Shown one piece after another: positions 23,910-32,713 of a stretch of DNA of 64,000 nucleotides. The DNA comes from Myxococcota bacterium (GTDB lineage Bacteria; Myxococcota_A; UBA9160; UBA6930). Under the pieces are notes generated by a model that had not been told where the DNA came from, did no database searches, and worked only from the letters and a program-made list of their open reading frames with translations. The position numbers and the translations under genes are program-made. Location of the stretch: the NCBI GenBank assembly GCA_028285625.1, contig JANQOX010000005.1, forward strand, positions 434,001-498,000, in the 5' to 3' direction. How positions within the stretch are numbered: position 1 is the first letter of the stretch; every line of letters begins with the position of its first letter.

Positions 23910-25367
23910 ATGCCCCGATACAGCCGAGTCTTGTTGTTCCGAACCGATCCGAGCGTCCAGATCGGTGCCACGCTGCTTCCCTGCGGCATGGGCATCCTGG
24001 CCGAGATCCTCGAAGAGAAGGGGATCGACTACGAGGTCATGGACATGTCCATCGGAGGGACCGAGGACGACCTCATGGCCCTCGTGGACGAGTTCCGTCC
24101 CGACCTCGTGGGCTGCAGCATGATCTCCTACCGCTACACCGACGCCTACCGCGCCTGTGAGCGGATCAAGGAGAAGTACCCCGGGACCACGATCGCGTGT
24201 GGCGGCCCCCACATGTCGATGTTCCGCGAGCGCGTGCTCGAGGCCTGCCCGGCCATCGACTACGGCTTCACCCTCGAGGGCGAAGAGACCTTCTTCGAGC
24301 TCATCGAGGGCAAGCCCGTCGAAGAGATCCAGGGCGTGTACCGCCGCGGCGACGACGGCGAGATCCTGTTCCTCGGCGACCGCAAGGCCGCCAAGGACCT
24401 GTCGGTCTTCCCGTTCCCGAAGTACAAGAAGTTCGACGTCGAGAAGTACACCCCGCTGGTGCCGATCTACTCGTCGCGCGGGTGCCCGTACCCCTGCACG
24501 TTCTGTGCGATCAAGGACGTGATCGGCCGCAAGTTCCGGACCAAGCCGGTGCCGATGATCGCCGACGAGATCCAGTACTGGTACGACCGCGGCATCCGCA
24601 AGGTGTCGTTCAGCGACGACAACTTCACGATGATCCCGAAGCGCGTCTTCGATCTCTGCGACGAGCTCGAGAAGCGGGACATGCCCGACCTGAACCTCCA
24701 GGTCTGGGACACCCGCGCGGACAGCACCAGCCGTGAGCTGCTCATCCGCATGAAGGCCGTCGGCTTCCAGACGCTGCTGATCGGCGTCGAGAGCGCGAAC
24801 AACCGCGTGCTCAAGGAAGTCATCAAGAAGATGGAGACGATCGAAGAGATCGAGCAGATGGTGAAGGACGCCACCGAGCTCGGCTTCGACATCCGCATGT
24901 CGTTCATCGTGGGCGCGCCGGGCGACCTCAAGGCCGGCATCCAGGGTGAGACCATCGAAGAGGTGCGCAACTCGTTCAAGTTCGCCCTCAGCCTGCCGGT
25001 GAAGGGCGCGAGCTTCTTCAACCCGGTGCCCACGCCGAACACCGAGTTCCTCCGCGTGCTGGAGAACACGGACCGGCTGGCCATCGACCCGGAGGAGTAC
25101 CTGAACGAGCGGATCAACACGCAGAAGGTGCCGCTCTTCGAGACCGCGGAGATCTCGTTCAAGGATCGTCGCAAGCTGCTCCGCGAGGCGCGCCGCGTGG
25201 AGCACAAGGTGGTCATCAACTACTGGCTGCACAAGCTGGGCTGGAAGAAGTACGGAATCTTCGGGCGCCTGGCGGTCCAGTTCCTGATGAACCCGATCTT
25301 CAACGAGTACCTGTACACCAAGGAGTCGCCGAAGCGGCTCGCCAAGAACCTCGTCGGCGTCGCCTAG
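23910..25367 (+). CDS. Cobalamin-binding radical SAM enzyme, second in the exopolysaccharide locus
   Basis: This 485-residue protein combines an N-terminal B12-binding domain (LLPCGMGILAEILEEKG, RPDLVGCSMISYRYTDA) with a radical SAM barrel whose cluster motif is SRGCPYPCTFCAI (Cys192, Cys196, Cys199). GVESANNRVLKEV and FIVGAPGD are the later barrel motifs, and a basic C-terminal helical region follows. It belongs to the BchE/HpnJ-like class that modifies lipids, hopanoids or sugars. It ends operon B, right after the flippase. Its codon usage matches its neighbours. The target could be the lipid carrier, a sugar or a cell-surface lipid. Confidence 0.88.
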   Translation: MPRYSRVLLFRTDPSVQIGATLLPCGMGILAEILEEKGIDYEVMDMSIGGTEDDLMALVDEFRPDLVGCSMISYRYTDAYRACERIKEKYPGTTIACGGPHMSMFRERVLEACPAIDYGFTLEGEETFFELIEGKPVEEIQGVYRRGDDGEILFLGDRKAAKDLSVFPFPKYKKFDVEKYTPLVPIYSSRGCPYPCTFCAIKDVIGRKFRTKPVPMIADEIQYWYDRGIRKVSFSDDNFTMIPKRVFDLCDELEKRDMPDLNLQVWDTRADSTSRELLIRMKAVGFQTLLIGVESANNRVLKEVIKKMETIEEIEQMVKDATELGFDIRMSFIVGAPGDLKAGIQGETIEEVRNSFKFALSLPVKGASFFNPVPTPNTEFLRVLENTDRLAIDPEEYLNERINTQKVPLFETAEISFKDRRKLLREARRVEHKVVINYWLHKLGWKKYGIFGRLAVQFLMNPIFNEYLYTKESPKRLAKNLVGVA

Positions 25368-25377
25368 GCCCGACGAG

Positions 25378-25393
25378 GGGCGCTGCGGCGCCC
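25378..25393. terminator. GC hairpin downstream of operon B
   Basis: GGGCGC (25378-25383) pairs with GCGCCC (25388-25393) over the tetraloop TGCG, 10 nt after the operon B stop. Confidence 0.5.
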
Positions 25394-25405
25394 ATCGGAT
25401 CGAAC

Positions 25406-25438
25406 GGAGGCCGGGGTCCCTTGGGGCCCCGGCCCTCC
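25406..25438. terminator. Long GC hairpin between convergent genes
   Basis: GGAGGCCGGGG and CCC on the left pair with GGG, CCCCGG and CCCTCC on the right, around TTG with two small bulges. It lies between operon B and the minus-strand membrane protein. Confidence 0.55.
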
Positions 25439-25490
25439 GCGCATCCAGGGCCCAGGGCGATCGTGCCCCCGAGAGCCCGACGGGCGCGGC

Positions 25491-25979
25491 TCAGTGGTAG
25501 GGGTAGTTGCTGAAGCGGTCGGTGATCGTCTTGGCGACGTTCATGAGCGCGGTGCCGAGCGCAATGGCGGCGAAGGCCGACCCGTAGACCCAGGCGGCCG
25601 GCGTCCAGTCGCCCAGGGCGAAGCCGGCGTAGGGCGGCGCCACCAGGAACAGGCCGAGCAGCGTGGCCGCGAACAGGCCCTTCGCCCGGTAGAAGACCCA
25701 CATCTTGCGCTCGAGCTTCTCGTGGTCGCGGATCTCGGGGCGCGGCACGAACCAGGCGAGGGCCTGGACGACGAGCACCAAGCCACACAACCAGAGGCCC
25801 CCGGCCCGCCAGGCCACCCAGTAACCCACGCCGATGCAGATCAGCACCGCCATCGCGGGTAGCGCGAATCCCAGCCAGTGGAGGCCGAACGCCGCCCACT
25901 CGCCGAGCTTCAGCGTGTCGAAGCGCTTGGGGCGCGGGGCCGGCCGCGGTGCAGCGCCGCGGGCGGGCTCGTCGGCCAT
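25491..25979 (-). CDS. Small polytopic membrane protein, function unknown
   Basis: This 162-residue protein has a Pro/Arg-rich N-terminal tail followed by four hydrophobic segments: FGLHWLGFALPAMAVLICIG, a segment around GLWLCGLVLVVQALAWF, LFAATLLGLFLVAPP and VYGSAFAAIALGTALM. A charged linker (RPEIRDHEKLERKMW) splits the two pairs. It resembles no family I can name. Its ATG lies one base after the stop of the LegB-like gene, so it is co-transcribed with that sugar dehydratase, which suggests a role in the surface-polymer locus. Confidence 0.72.
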   Translation of the reverse strand: MADEPARGAAPRPAPRPKRFDTLKLGEWAAFGLHWLGFALPAMAVLICIGVGYWVAWRAGGLWLCGLVLVVQALAWFVPRPEIRDHEKLERKMWVFYRAKGLFAATLLGLFLVAPPYAGFALGDWTPAAWVYGSAFAAIALGTALMNVAKTITDRFSNYPYH

Positions 25980-25980
25980 C

Positions 25981-26985
25981 CTAGACGAAGTACTCGGAGG
26001 CGCGGGAGGGGTCCACGGCCTCGCGGACGAAGTCCACGACCTGGGCGAGCCCCTCGTCGAGGCTCACCTGCGGCTCCCAGCCCAGCAGCTCGCGCGAGGC
26101 GCTGGAGTCGGCGATCAGCCGCTCGACCTCGCTGGCGGCAGGTCGGATGCGCTGGTCGTCCGCCACCAGCTCGACGTCGCGCCCGCTGATGCGGATGATG
26201 CGCTCGGCCAGCTCGCCGATCGAGATCTCCTGCCCGCTGCCGACGTTGAGCTCGCGTCCGATCGCCTCGTCGCACTGGCCCATGGCCGCGAAGGCTCGGA
26301 CCAGGTCGAGCACGAAGGTGAAGTCGCGCGTGGGGTGGAGGTTGCCGAGCCGCACCTGGTCCTGGTGGAGCGCCTGGGCCGCGATCACGGGGATGACGGC
26401 GCGCAGCGACTGCCGGGGGCCGTAGGTGTTGAAGGGTCGGATCAGCGCCACCGGCAGGTCGAAGGAGTGGTGGAACGACAGGCTCACCGCATCCGACGCG
26501 ATCTTGCTGGCCGAGTACGGCGACTGCGGCTGCTTCGGATGCTTCTCGTCGATGGGCGCATAGCGGGCCGTCCCGTAGACCTCGCTGGTGGACGTCTGGA
26601 TCACCCGCGAGACGTCGGCGTCGCGCGCGGCGATCAGGACGTTCAGCGTGCCCACCGTGTTGACCTGCACGGTCTCCTGGGGGTGCACGTAGGAGTAGGG
26701 AATGCCCACCAGCGCAGCGAGGTTGAACACGATGTCGACGCCCCGCATGGCGGAACGCACGGTCTCGAGCTCCTGGAGGTCGCCGAAGACCAGGTCGATC
26801 TCGCGCCGCTCCGCCTCGGGCACGTGTCGCAGGTTGGCCAGGTCGTTGCGCGAGTTGTAGTGCAGAAGCCCGCGCACCTCGGCGCCCTGCGCCAGCAGGT
26901 GCTGGACCAGGTGGCTCCCGATGAAGCCGCCCGCCCCCGTCACCAAGACCTTCTTGCCCCGATAGCCCGTCGCGCTCATCCCCAT
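25981..26985 (-). CDS. LegB-like NAD-dependent 4,6-dehydratase (extended SDR)
   Basis: This 334-residue extended SDR has VLVTGAGGFIGSHLVQHLL (NAD loop), FNLAALVGIPYSYVHP, the active-site TSTSEVYGTA and SPYSASKIASD (catalytic Tyr/Lys), RPFNTYGPRQSLRAVIP, LHPTRDFTFV and LNVGSGQEISIG. That set is characteristic of the LegB group, which forms UDP-4-keto-6-deoxy-HexNAc in legionaminic-type or other amino-sugar pathways. The aminotransferase and synthase expected of a full legionaminic pathway are absent here. It would supply an activated 6-deoxy sugar to the polymer. It is divergent from operon C. Confidence 0.83.
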   Translation of the reverse strand: MGMSATGYRGKKVLVTGAGGFIGSHLVQHLLAQGAEVRGLLHYNSRNDLANLRHVPEAERREIDLVFGDLQELETVRSAMRGVDIVFNLAALVGIPYSYVHPQETVQVNTVGTLNVLIAARDADVSRVIQTSTSEVYGTARYAPIDEKHPKQPQSPYSASKIASDAVSLSFHHSFDLPVALIRPFNTYGPRQSLRAVIPVIAAQALHQDQVRLGNLHPTRDFTFVLDLVRAFAAMGQCDEAIGRELNVGSGQEISIGELAERIIRISGRDVELVADDQRIRPAASEVERLIADSSASRELLGWEPQVSLDEGLAQVVDFVREAVDPSRASEYFV

Positions 26986-27152
26986 CCTTCCGCGTCGTTC
27001 GCGCGCCGGTTCGGCGCCTTCGCGTCTCCTGCGTTCGCACGCCGTATCGGCGCGAAGCCCTTGATTCTACACCATGGCCGCCGGCCTACCGACGGGCCTC
27101 TGGGCTTCTGTGGCCTAGGCTCCAGGGCTCGCTCCTCGCGGGCGGAGACAGC

Positions 27153-28073
27153 GTGGTGACCGACCTCTCCATCGTGATCGTCAACTACAACGGCGGGCCC
27201 CTGCTCGTCGCGACGTTGCGCGCGCTGGCCGACGCCGAACTGGCGGTCGATCACGAGGTGGTGGTCGTGGACAACGCGTCCAGCGACGGCAGCATCGCCC
27301 CGGCGCGCGCCGCCTTTCCCGACGTCCACTTCGTCGAACGCGCCGACAACGGCGGTTTCTCGACCGGCTGCAACGCGGGCCTCCAGGCCGTGCCGGCCCG
27401 GGCCTACCTGCTGCTCAACAGCGACACCGAGGTCGATGCCGGAGCCCTCGAAAAGGTCTGGCACCACCTGATCGACCACCCCAAGGTGGGGATCGCCGCG
27501 CCCCGCCTGGTGTACCCGGACGGACGCGACCAGAAGACCGCGAGGCGGTTTCCGTCGCCGATGAACGCGCTCTTCGGGAGGCGCTCTCCCCTGACGAGGC
27601 TCTTTCCCCACAATCGATTCGCCCGCCAGTACATGCCGCCGGCCCAGAGTCTCACCGAGCCGTTCCGGATCGATTGGGTCTCCGGAGCCTGTCTCATGAT
27701 CCGGCACGATGTGGTCGAGACGATCGGTGGGATGGACGAGGGGTACTTCATGTACTGGGAAGACGCCGACTGGTGCTTCCGGGCGCAGCAGGCCGGGTTC
27801 GAGACCTGGTGCGTTCCGGCCGCGCGGGTGGTCCACCACGAGGGCGGCAGCAGTGAAGGCACGGCCGACCGCCTGGTCTGGGCCTTCCACGAGAGCGTGC
27901 TGCGCTTCTACCGGCGCAACTACCTGGGCGACCGGGGTGGACCGCGCTATGCAGCAGCCTGGCTGCTGCTGAAGCTCCGCGCTGCGCTGCTCGTGGGCAC
28001 GGGTCGTCTGCGGCGGCTCGGCGCGGCACGCGGCGGAGCCCCGGGCGGCGACCAACGGGAATCCAACGCTTGA
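27153..28073 (+). CDS. Family 2 glycosyltransferase (rhamnosyltransferase-like)
   Basis: This 306-residue GT-A enzyme opens with LSIVIVNYNGG, has VVDNASSDGS and the metal-binding LLNSDTEVD, and continues with DWVSGACLMIRHDV, GGMDEGYFMYWEDADWC and a C-terminal VVHHEGGSS, the usual pattern of dTDP-rhamnosyl and related GT2 enzymes. No membrane segment is evident. Two GTG codons (27153, 27156) are possible starts behind GGCGGAGA. It heads operon C, and its stop overlaps the TTG start of the co-polymerase by four bases. It adds one sugar of the lipid-linked repeat; donor and acceptor are unknown. Confidence 0.88.
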   Translation: MVTDLSIVIVNYNGGPLLVATLRALADAELAVDHEVVVVDNASSDGSIAPARAAFPDVHFVERADNGGFSTGCNAGLQAVPARAYLLLNSDTEVDAGALEKVWHHLIDHPKVGIAAPRLVYPDGRDQKTARRFPSPMNALFGRRSPLTRLFPHNRFARQYMPPAQSLTEPFRIDWVSGACLMIRHDVVETIGGMDEGYFMYWEDADWCFRAQQAGFETWCVPAARVVHHEGGSSEGTADRLVWAFHESVLRFYRRNYLGDRGGPRYAAAWLLLKLRAALLVGTGRLRRLGAARGGAPGGDQRESNA

Positions 28074-29653
28074 TCACCTTTCGCGACATCCTCACGTTCT
28101 GGTTCCGCCATCAAACGCGGATCCTGGTCCTCTTCGCCGTCACCACCGTCACGGTGACGGGTCTCGCCTACTACTTCCCGGAGAAGTACGAGGTCCAGAC
28201 GAAGCTGCTGGTCAAGATGGGCCGCGAGAACGCCGCCATCTCGCCGGCCGTCACCAACCCCACCATCTGGTCCGTGGGCAAGCAGATGAAGGAGGTGATG
28301 CGGTCCGAGGTCGAGATCCTCAACAGCATGTTCCTCGTGGAGATGCTGGTCGAGGACCTGGGCATCGAGTTCTTTGCGCCGCCCAAGCCGCCTCCCGAGA
28401 CCATCCTTCAGCACCTCAAGTCGTGGGCCAAGGCCATCCTGCGCGGAGCGAAGAACGCCTTCTACGAGGTGCTGTACTTCCTGGACATCCTCCGCGAGGT
28501 GACGGACTTCGAGGGCACGGTCCTCGGCGTGAAGAAGAGCCTGTTCGTCGAGGCCGAGAAGGACTCGAACGTCATTCGCATCGTGTACACGGGGCCCGAC
28601 CCCGACATCTCGCGGCCGGCACTCGACCGCCTGATCGAGCTCTACCTGGAGCATCGCCGCAGCGTCTACGCCGACGCCGGCCTGTTCCGCTTCTTCCAGG
28701 GCGAGGTGTCCAAGTACGAAGCCCTGCGCCAGGAGGCCGCCAATGAGCTGGCCTCCTACCGGCGCGAAACGGGCATCGCCGATCTCGGCGCCCAGAAGGC
28801 CAATACGCTCGAGCAGTACCTCGATCGACGCCGCGCGCTCGACGACACGCGCATGAGCATCCGCGAGCTCGAGGTGCAGGTCGCCGAGGCGCAGCGCAAG
28901 CAGCGCGAGATGGAGTCGATGGAGGTGGTGCGCGAAGAGGTCACGCGCAATCCCGCCCTCGCCATCTACGACACGAAGCTCGTCGAGCTCGAGGCGCAGC
29001 GCGAGCAGATGCGTCAGCGCTACGCCGACGACGTTCCGATCGTGGTGAGCCTCGACCGGGAGATCGCCTCGCTGCGCGCGCTGATCGAAGGGGCGCCCAC
29101 CGAGGTGCTCTCGAAGGTCGCCTCGGGGAGCAACCCCACCTACAAGGCGCTCGAGGGCAACGTGCTCGAGAACCGCCTGGCCCTGGCCCGGCTGGGCGCG
29201 CGCGCCCAGGAGGAGGAGGCCTCGATCGGCTCCCTGCGCCGCGAGCTCGAGGAGATGAACCGTCACGAGTCGGAGCTCAACCGGCTCCAGATCGAGCTCG
29301 ACATCACCCAGGAGAACTGGGTCATGCACAAGCGCAAGCTCGAAGAGGCGCGCATCAGCGGAGCGCTCGATCGCGATGCCATCGGCAACGTGACCGTGGT
29401 GGGGCCGGCGTCTTCGAGCATCGTGCCGCTCAAGAAGATGCGCTTCATCCCTCGCAAGCTCTACTTCATCGTCCTCGCGATGATCGGCAGCCTGGGCGTG
29501 GGCATCCTGTACGCGCTCTGCCTCGACTACTTCGACCACACGATCCGCGACGAGCGCGACGCGGGTGCGCTCGACGTGCCGGTGATGGGCGGCTTCTTCA
29601 TGTCCGAGGCCGAGGCCTCCTCGGACCCGCCCACGCCGTCCACCGAGACCTGA
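28070..29653 (+). CDS. Wzz/GumC-like polysaccharide co-polymerase
   Basis: This 527-residue inner-membrane protein has two transmembrane segments, near residues 20-38 (VLFAVTTVTVTGLAYYF) and 462-480 (YFIVLAMIGSLGVGILYALC), flanking a large periplasmic domain. The domain carries long coiled-coil heptads (about 205-330 and 365-425), as in PCP-type chain-length regulators that link Wzy to the Wza channel. The C-terminus ends shortly after the second segment, so it has no fused tyrosine kinase domain; the P-loop protein at 21977 is the likely partner. The TTG start overlaps the previous stop. The polymerase follows 12 nt later. Confidence 0.88.
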   Translation: MITFRDILTFWFRHQTRILVLFAVTTVTVTGLAYYFPEKYEVQTKLLVKMGRENAAISPAVTNPTIWSVGKQMKEVMRSEVEILNSMFLVEMLVEDLGIEFFAPPKPPPETILQHLKSWAKAILRGAKNAFYEVLYFLDILREVTDFEGTVLGVKKSLFVEAEKDSNVIRIVYTGPDPDISRPALDRLIELYLEHRRSVYADAGLFRFFQGEVSKYEALRQEAANELASYRRETGIADLGAQKANTLEQYLDRRRALDDTRMSIRELEVQVAEAQRKQREMESMEVVREEVTRNPALAIYDTKLVELEAQREQMRQRYADDVPIVVSLDREIASLRALIEGAPTEVLSKVASGSNPTYKALEGNVLENRLALARLGARAQEEEASIGSLRRELEEMNRHESELNRLQIELDITQENWVMHKRKLEEARISGALDRDAIGNVTVVGPASSSIVPLKKMRFIPRKLYFIVLAMIGSLGVGILYALCLDYFDHTIRDERDAGALDVPVMGGFFMSEAEASSDPPTPSTET

Positions 29654-29665
29654 TCCGGGCCTCGG

Positions 29666-31108
29666 ATGGCTGCGCCCGCGCGCAAGGTCGCCCTCTGGGA
29701 GCTCATCGGGCTCGCCGTGGCGGGGCTCGCCCTCGCGCTCGCCGTGGTGGCCGCGCAGTGGAAGTCGCTGGCGATCCTGGGGTTGCCGGTCGCGCTGGCC
29801 ATGCTCCGCTATCCGGACGTGGCGCTCTACGTGACCGCCGCATCCACGGTGACGGGCTATGCGGCGTACGCCGGCGGCACCGGCAACATCGTCAACCTCT
29901 CGATTCCGAAGCTGCTCGGCGTCGTCACCCTGGGCTCGCTGTTCATCAACCGGATGTGGTTCCGGGAGGGCTTCTACCTGGGATCGCGCGTCCTGATCCC
30001 GCTGGCCTTTCTCGCCGCCAGTGGCATCTCGTTCGTGCTCGCGCCCTACCTCGACGACTCGGGCCAGCGCACCATGGTGCAGCTCGCCGGGAGCTTCTCG
30101 TTCTACTTCCTCGTCTTGAACATCCTCGACGACGACGAGCGGGTGACGCGCCTGCTCTGGGCGCTCACCCTCGCCTACACCCTGCTGGGTCTCTACAGCC
30201 TCTACCAGTACTACTTCGTCGACTCCTCGTGGACCGAGGAGTTCGTGCTGACCGACGATGGGAGCTACAGCGACGCCCAGAGCGCAGGCCAGTCCTTCGT
30301 CGATCGCGGCATCAAGCGCAGCTCCGGCTTCTCCCACCCCGGCGTGATCTCGTTCATCATCACGATGCTGCTGCCGTTCACCACGTATCTGTTCTACACC
30401 GTGCGCCGCATCGAGCTGCGCGCGCTGCTGCTCGGCTGCATCGGCATCATGTCGTTCACCCTGGTGATGACCCACACCCGCGCGGGGTTCATCGCCGGCG
30501 GGCTGCTCTTCCTGTACATGATCTGGCGGCGGGTGGTCCCGATCAACGCGCCGCTGGTGGCGCTCGGGCTGGTGGGGGGCGTGGCCGCCGTCGCGATCTT
30601 CGTGCCCAGCACGTTCGTGAGCCGCGTCCTCGACGTGGGCACCTATGCCGGCGAGGGCTCGGTGCGCATCCGCGTCGAGAACCAGCTGGCGGCCATGCGC
30701 TTCTTTGCCGAGAGCCCGGCCTTCGGCATCGGCGTCGGGCGCTTCGAAGAGCTCAATCCCAGCGACCGCAAGGTGAACCGCGAGGTCACCAACATGATCA
30801 TGGAGATCGCCACCGAGACGGGTCTGCTGGGCTTGGTTACCCTTCTCGTGTTCCTCGGGATGCTCCTCCGCGACGCCCGCTACGTCGAGCGCAAGCGCGG
30901 CCCCCCGGGTGCAACGAACATCGGAACCATGGCGGTCGCGGCGGTCGGGGTCGCCCTGTTCCAGTCACTGTTCATGTCGAACCAGGACTTCCGGGAGTGG
31001 TGGTTGTTCATGGCCATCGTCCCGGCCCTGCGCAACATCGAGCTGCGCAAGGCCGAGGCAGCCCAGACGGCCACGGCCGATTCGGACCCGGCTCCCGCAA
31101 GCGCCTGA
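29666..31108 (+). CDS. O-antigen ligase/Wzy-type polymerase
   Basis: This 480-residue membrane protein has about 11-12 transmembrane segments and a long periplasmic loop, the topology of the Wzy_C/WaaL family. Family-typical motifs are FSHPGVISFIITMLLPF, VMTHTRAGFIAGGLLFLY and a late SVRIRVENQLAAMRFFAESP with GIGVGRFEEL. It would polymerise flipped repeat units in the periplasm (or ligate them). Its position directly after the Wzz-like gene and before the exported propeller proteins supports the polymerase role. Confidence 0.87.
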   Translation: MAAPARKVALWELIGLAVAGLALALAVVAAQWKSLAILGLPVALAMLRYPDVALYVTAASTVTGYAAYAGGTGNIVNLSIPKLLGVVTLGSLFINRMWFREGFYLGSRVLIPLAFLAASGISFVLAPYLDDSGQRTMVQLAGSFSFYFLVLNILDDDERVTRLLWALTLAYTLLGLYSLYQYYFVDSSWTEEFVLTDDGSYSDAQSAGQSFVDRGIKRSSGFSHPGVISFIITMLLPFTTYLFYTVRRIELRALLLGCIGIMSFTLVMTHTRAGFIAGGLLFLYMIWRRVVPINAPLVALGLVGGVAAVAIFVPSTFVSRVLDVGTYAGEGSVRIRVENQLAAMRFFAESPAFGIGVGRFEELNPSDRKVNREVTNMIMEIATETGLLGLVTLLVFLGMLLRDARYVERKRGPPGATNIGTMAVAAVGVALFQSLFMSNQDFREWWLFMAIVPALRNIELRKAEAAQTATADSDPAPASA

Positions 31109-31125
31109 CCCCCGAGAGGACCCCC

Positions 31126-32682
31126 ATGCTGAAGCGGTCTTGGCCTGGCCCGCTCCTGGCTTCCCTCGCCCTGCTGCTGGCCTGCAGCTGCTCGGGCCCC
31201 GGCACCGGGTCGTTGAACGACGACTTCTCCACCGGCAAGGGCGGCTGGGTGGCATGGCCGCTGTGGAGCGACGTCGAGGTCGTCCCCGAAGGCCAGGGCG
31301 GAGCCCCCGCACTGCGCTGGAACTCCGAGGTGAAGAAGCGCTTCACCTTCGTCGCCAAGACCGAACTCGCGCCGTCGCAGTTTCCCGGCAAGGCGGGGCT
31401 GCTTGTGACGATCCGTTCGAACCTGGCCGGCCCGTTCATGTTCCGGGTGATCGAGGAGGACGGCTCGGCCTATCAGTTTGCGAACAGCGGCCAGCCCGTG
31501 ACGCCCGAGTGGCAGGACGTGGTGCTGCCCTTCGATCAGTTCGAGCTCGAGGACGACGGCAAGGACGAGAACGGGCGACTCGACCTCGACCAGATCCACG
31601 AGTTCTGGATCCTCGACATCGCCGGCTACTACCAGACCGACCTGCAGGGCGACCGCAGCGTGTGGGTCGACAAGGTGGCCGTGGTGCCGGCCTTCGGCGC
31701 GGCGGCTGCGGCGCTGGCCATGGGCGACACCCAAGGCGAGGTGATCCCGTCGGGCCCCCGAGAGAGTCCGATGAATTTGAAGAGCGATCCCGCCGTCATC
31801 AAGGACGGGGACACGTACAAGATGTGGTTCGGCGGAAGCCCCGAGGGTGAGGGGCACCAGTTCTTCTATGGCGAGTCGAAGGACGGAGTCAACTGGGACA
31901 TCCGGCCCGAGCCCGTGCTGACGCTCGGGCCCAAGGGCGCCTGGGACGCCGCCGACCTCGAGACGCCCACGGTGCTCAAGGCCAACGGCCTCTACCACAT
32001 GTACTACTGCGCGACCCAGGAGAAGGAGAAGAACAACCGCTGGTCGCCGAAGACGGCGCTGAACATCGGCCATGCCACCAGCCGCGACGGCATCCACTGG
32101 GAGAAGGATCCGGCCAACCCGGTGATCCGACTGGGCAACCGCAAGCGCAACGACTGGAACTGGGCCGCCGCGGCCGAGCCCACCGCGATCTACACCGAGA
32201 AGAACGGCAAGGGCCTGTTCGAACTCTGGTACGTCGGTGGCAACGTGATCGGCGACCAGGTGCACTTCCACATCGGCTATGCCACCTCGCCGGACGGCTC
32301 GCACTTTACCGAGTACCCCGGCAACCCGGTGATCCGCTCGAACCCGGGCGAGCAGGAGGGCGAGTACGTCGGCTACTTCACGCCCGAGGTGGTGAAGGAC
32401 GGCAACGTCTACATGCTCTTCTACACCAAGGAGACGTTCAACAACCAGCCCATCGGGCCGGTGCGCCTCACGCGCTCGCTCGATGGCGTGCGCTGGGACA
32501 TGGACGCGCGCGCCGTGGTCTCGAAGGCCGGGACGAACTCCTGGCGCAACACCGGCGTGTTCGGCCCCACGGTGGTCGTCGACGGCAACACCTTCCACAT
32601 GTGGTACACGGGTTTCGCCATCACGACCCGGCTCAAGTTCGGGATCGGCTACGAGCAGGTCGATCGCTCCGCGTTGCGCTAG
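31126..32682 (+). CDS. Lipoprotein with carbohydrate-binding domain and five-bladed beta-propeller (GH43/32-like)
   Basis: This 518-residue protein has a lipoprotein signal (ASLALLLAC, Cys20). A CIA30/CBM-like beta-sandwich follows (about 30-195: DDFSTGKGGW, ENGRLDLDQIHEFWILDI), then a five-bladed propeller of the GH43/32/130-like superfamily with repeats such as SDPAVIKDGDTYKMWFGG, WDAADLETPTVLKANGLYHM and RNDWNWAAAAEP. Those enzymes cleave or phosphorolyse glycans; the catalytic residues cannot be fixed here. It follows the polymerase by 17 nt in operon C and has a tandem paralogue at 32714. It may trim or bind the exported polymer in the outer membrane. Confidence 0.83.
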   Translation: MLKRSWPGPLLASLALLLACSCSGPGTGSLNDDFSTGKGGWVAWPLWSDVEVVPEGQGGAPALRWNSEVKKRFTFVAKTELAPSQFPGKAGLLVTIRSNLAGPFMFRVIEEDGSAYQFANSGQPVTPEWQDVVLPFDQFELEDDGKDENGRLDLDQIHEFWILDIAGYYQTDLQGDRSVWVDKVAVVPAFGAAAAALAMGDTQGEVIPSGPRESPMNLKSDPAVIKDGDTYKMWFGGSPEGEGHQFFYGESKDGVNWDIRPEPVLTLGPKGAWDAADLETPTVLKANGLYHMYYCATQEKEKNNRWSPKTALNIGHATSRDGIHWEKDPANPVIRLGNRKRNDWNWAAAAEPTAIYTEKNGKGLFELWYVGGNVIGDQVHFHIGYATSPDGSHFTEYPGNPVIRSNPGEQEGEYVGYFTPEVVKDGNVYMLFYTKETFNNQPIGPVRLTRSLDGVRWDMDARAVVSKAGTNSWRNTGVFGPTVVVDGNTFHMWYTGFAITTRLKFGIGYEQVDRSALR

Positions 32683-32713
32683 TCGCGCCCAACCCGTCGA
32701 AGGAGGCTTCGCC

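Noticed and set aside
26995..27060. Two similar TTCGC...CGCCG...TCGGCGC segments between the LegB-like gene and operon C as a repeat element
   Set aside because: The copies differ in several positions and length. In GC-rich DNA this similarity is weak evidence.
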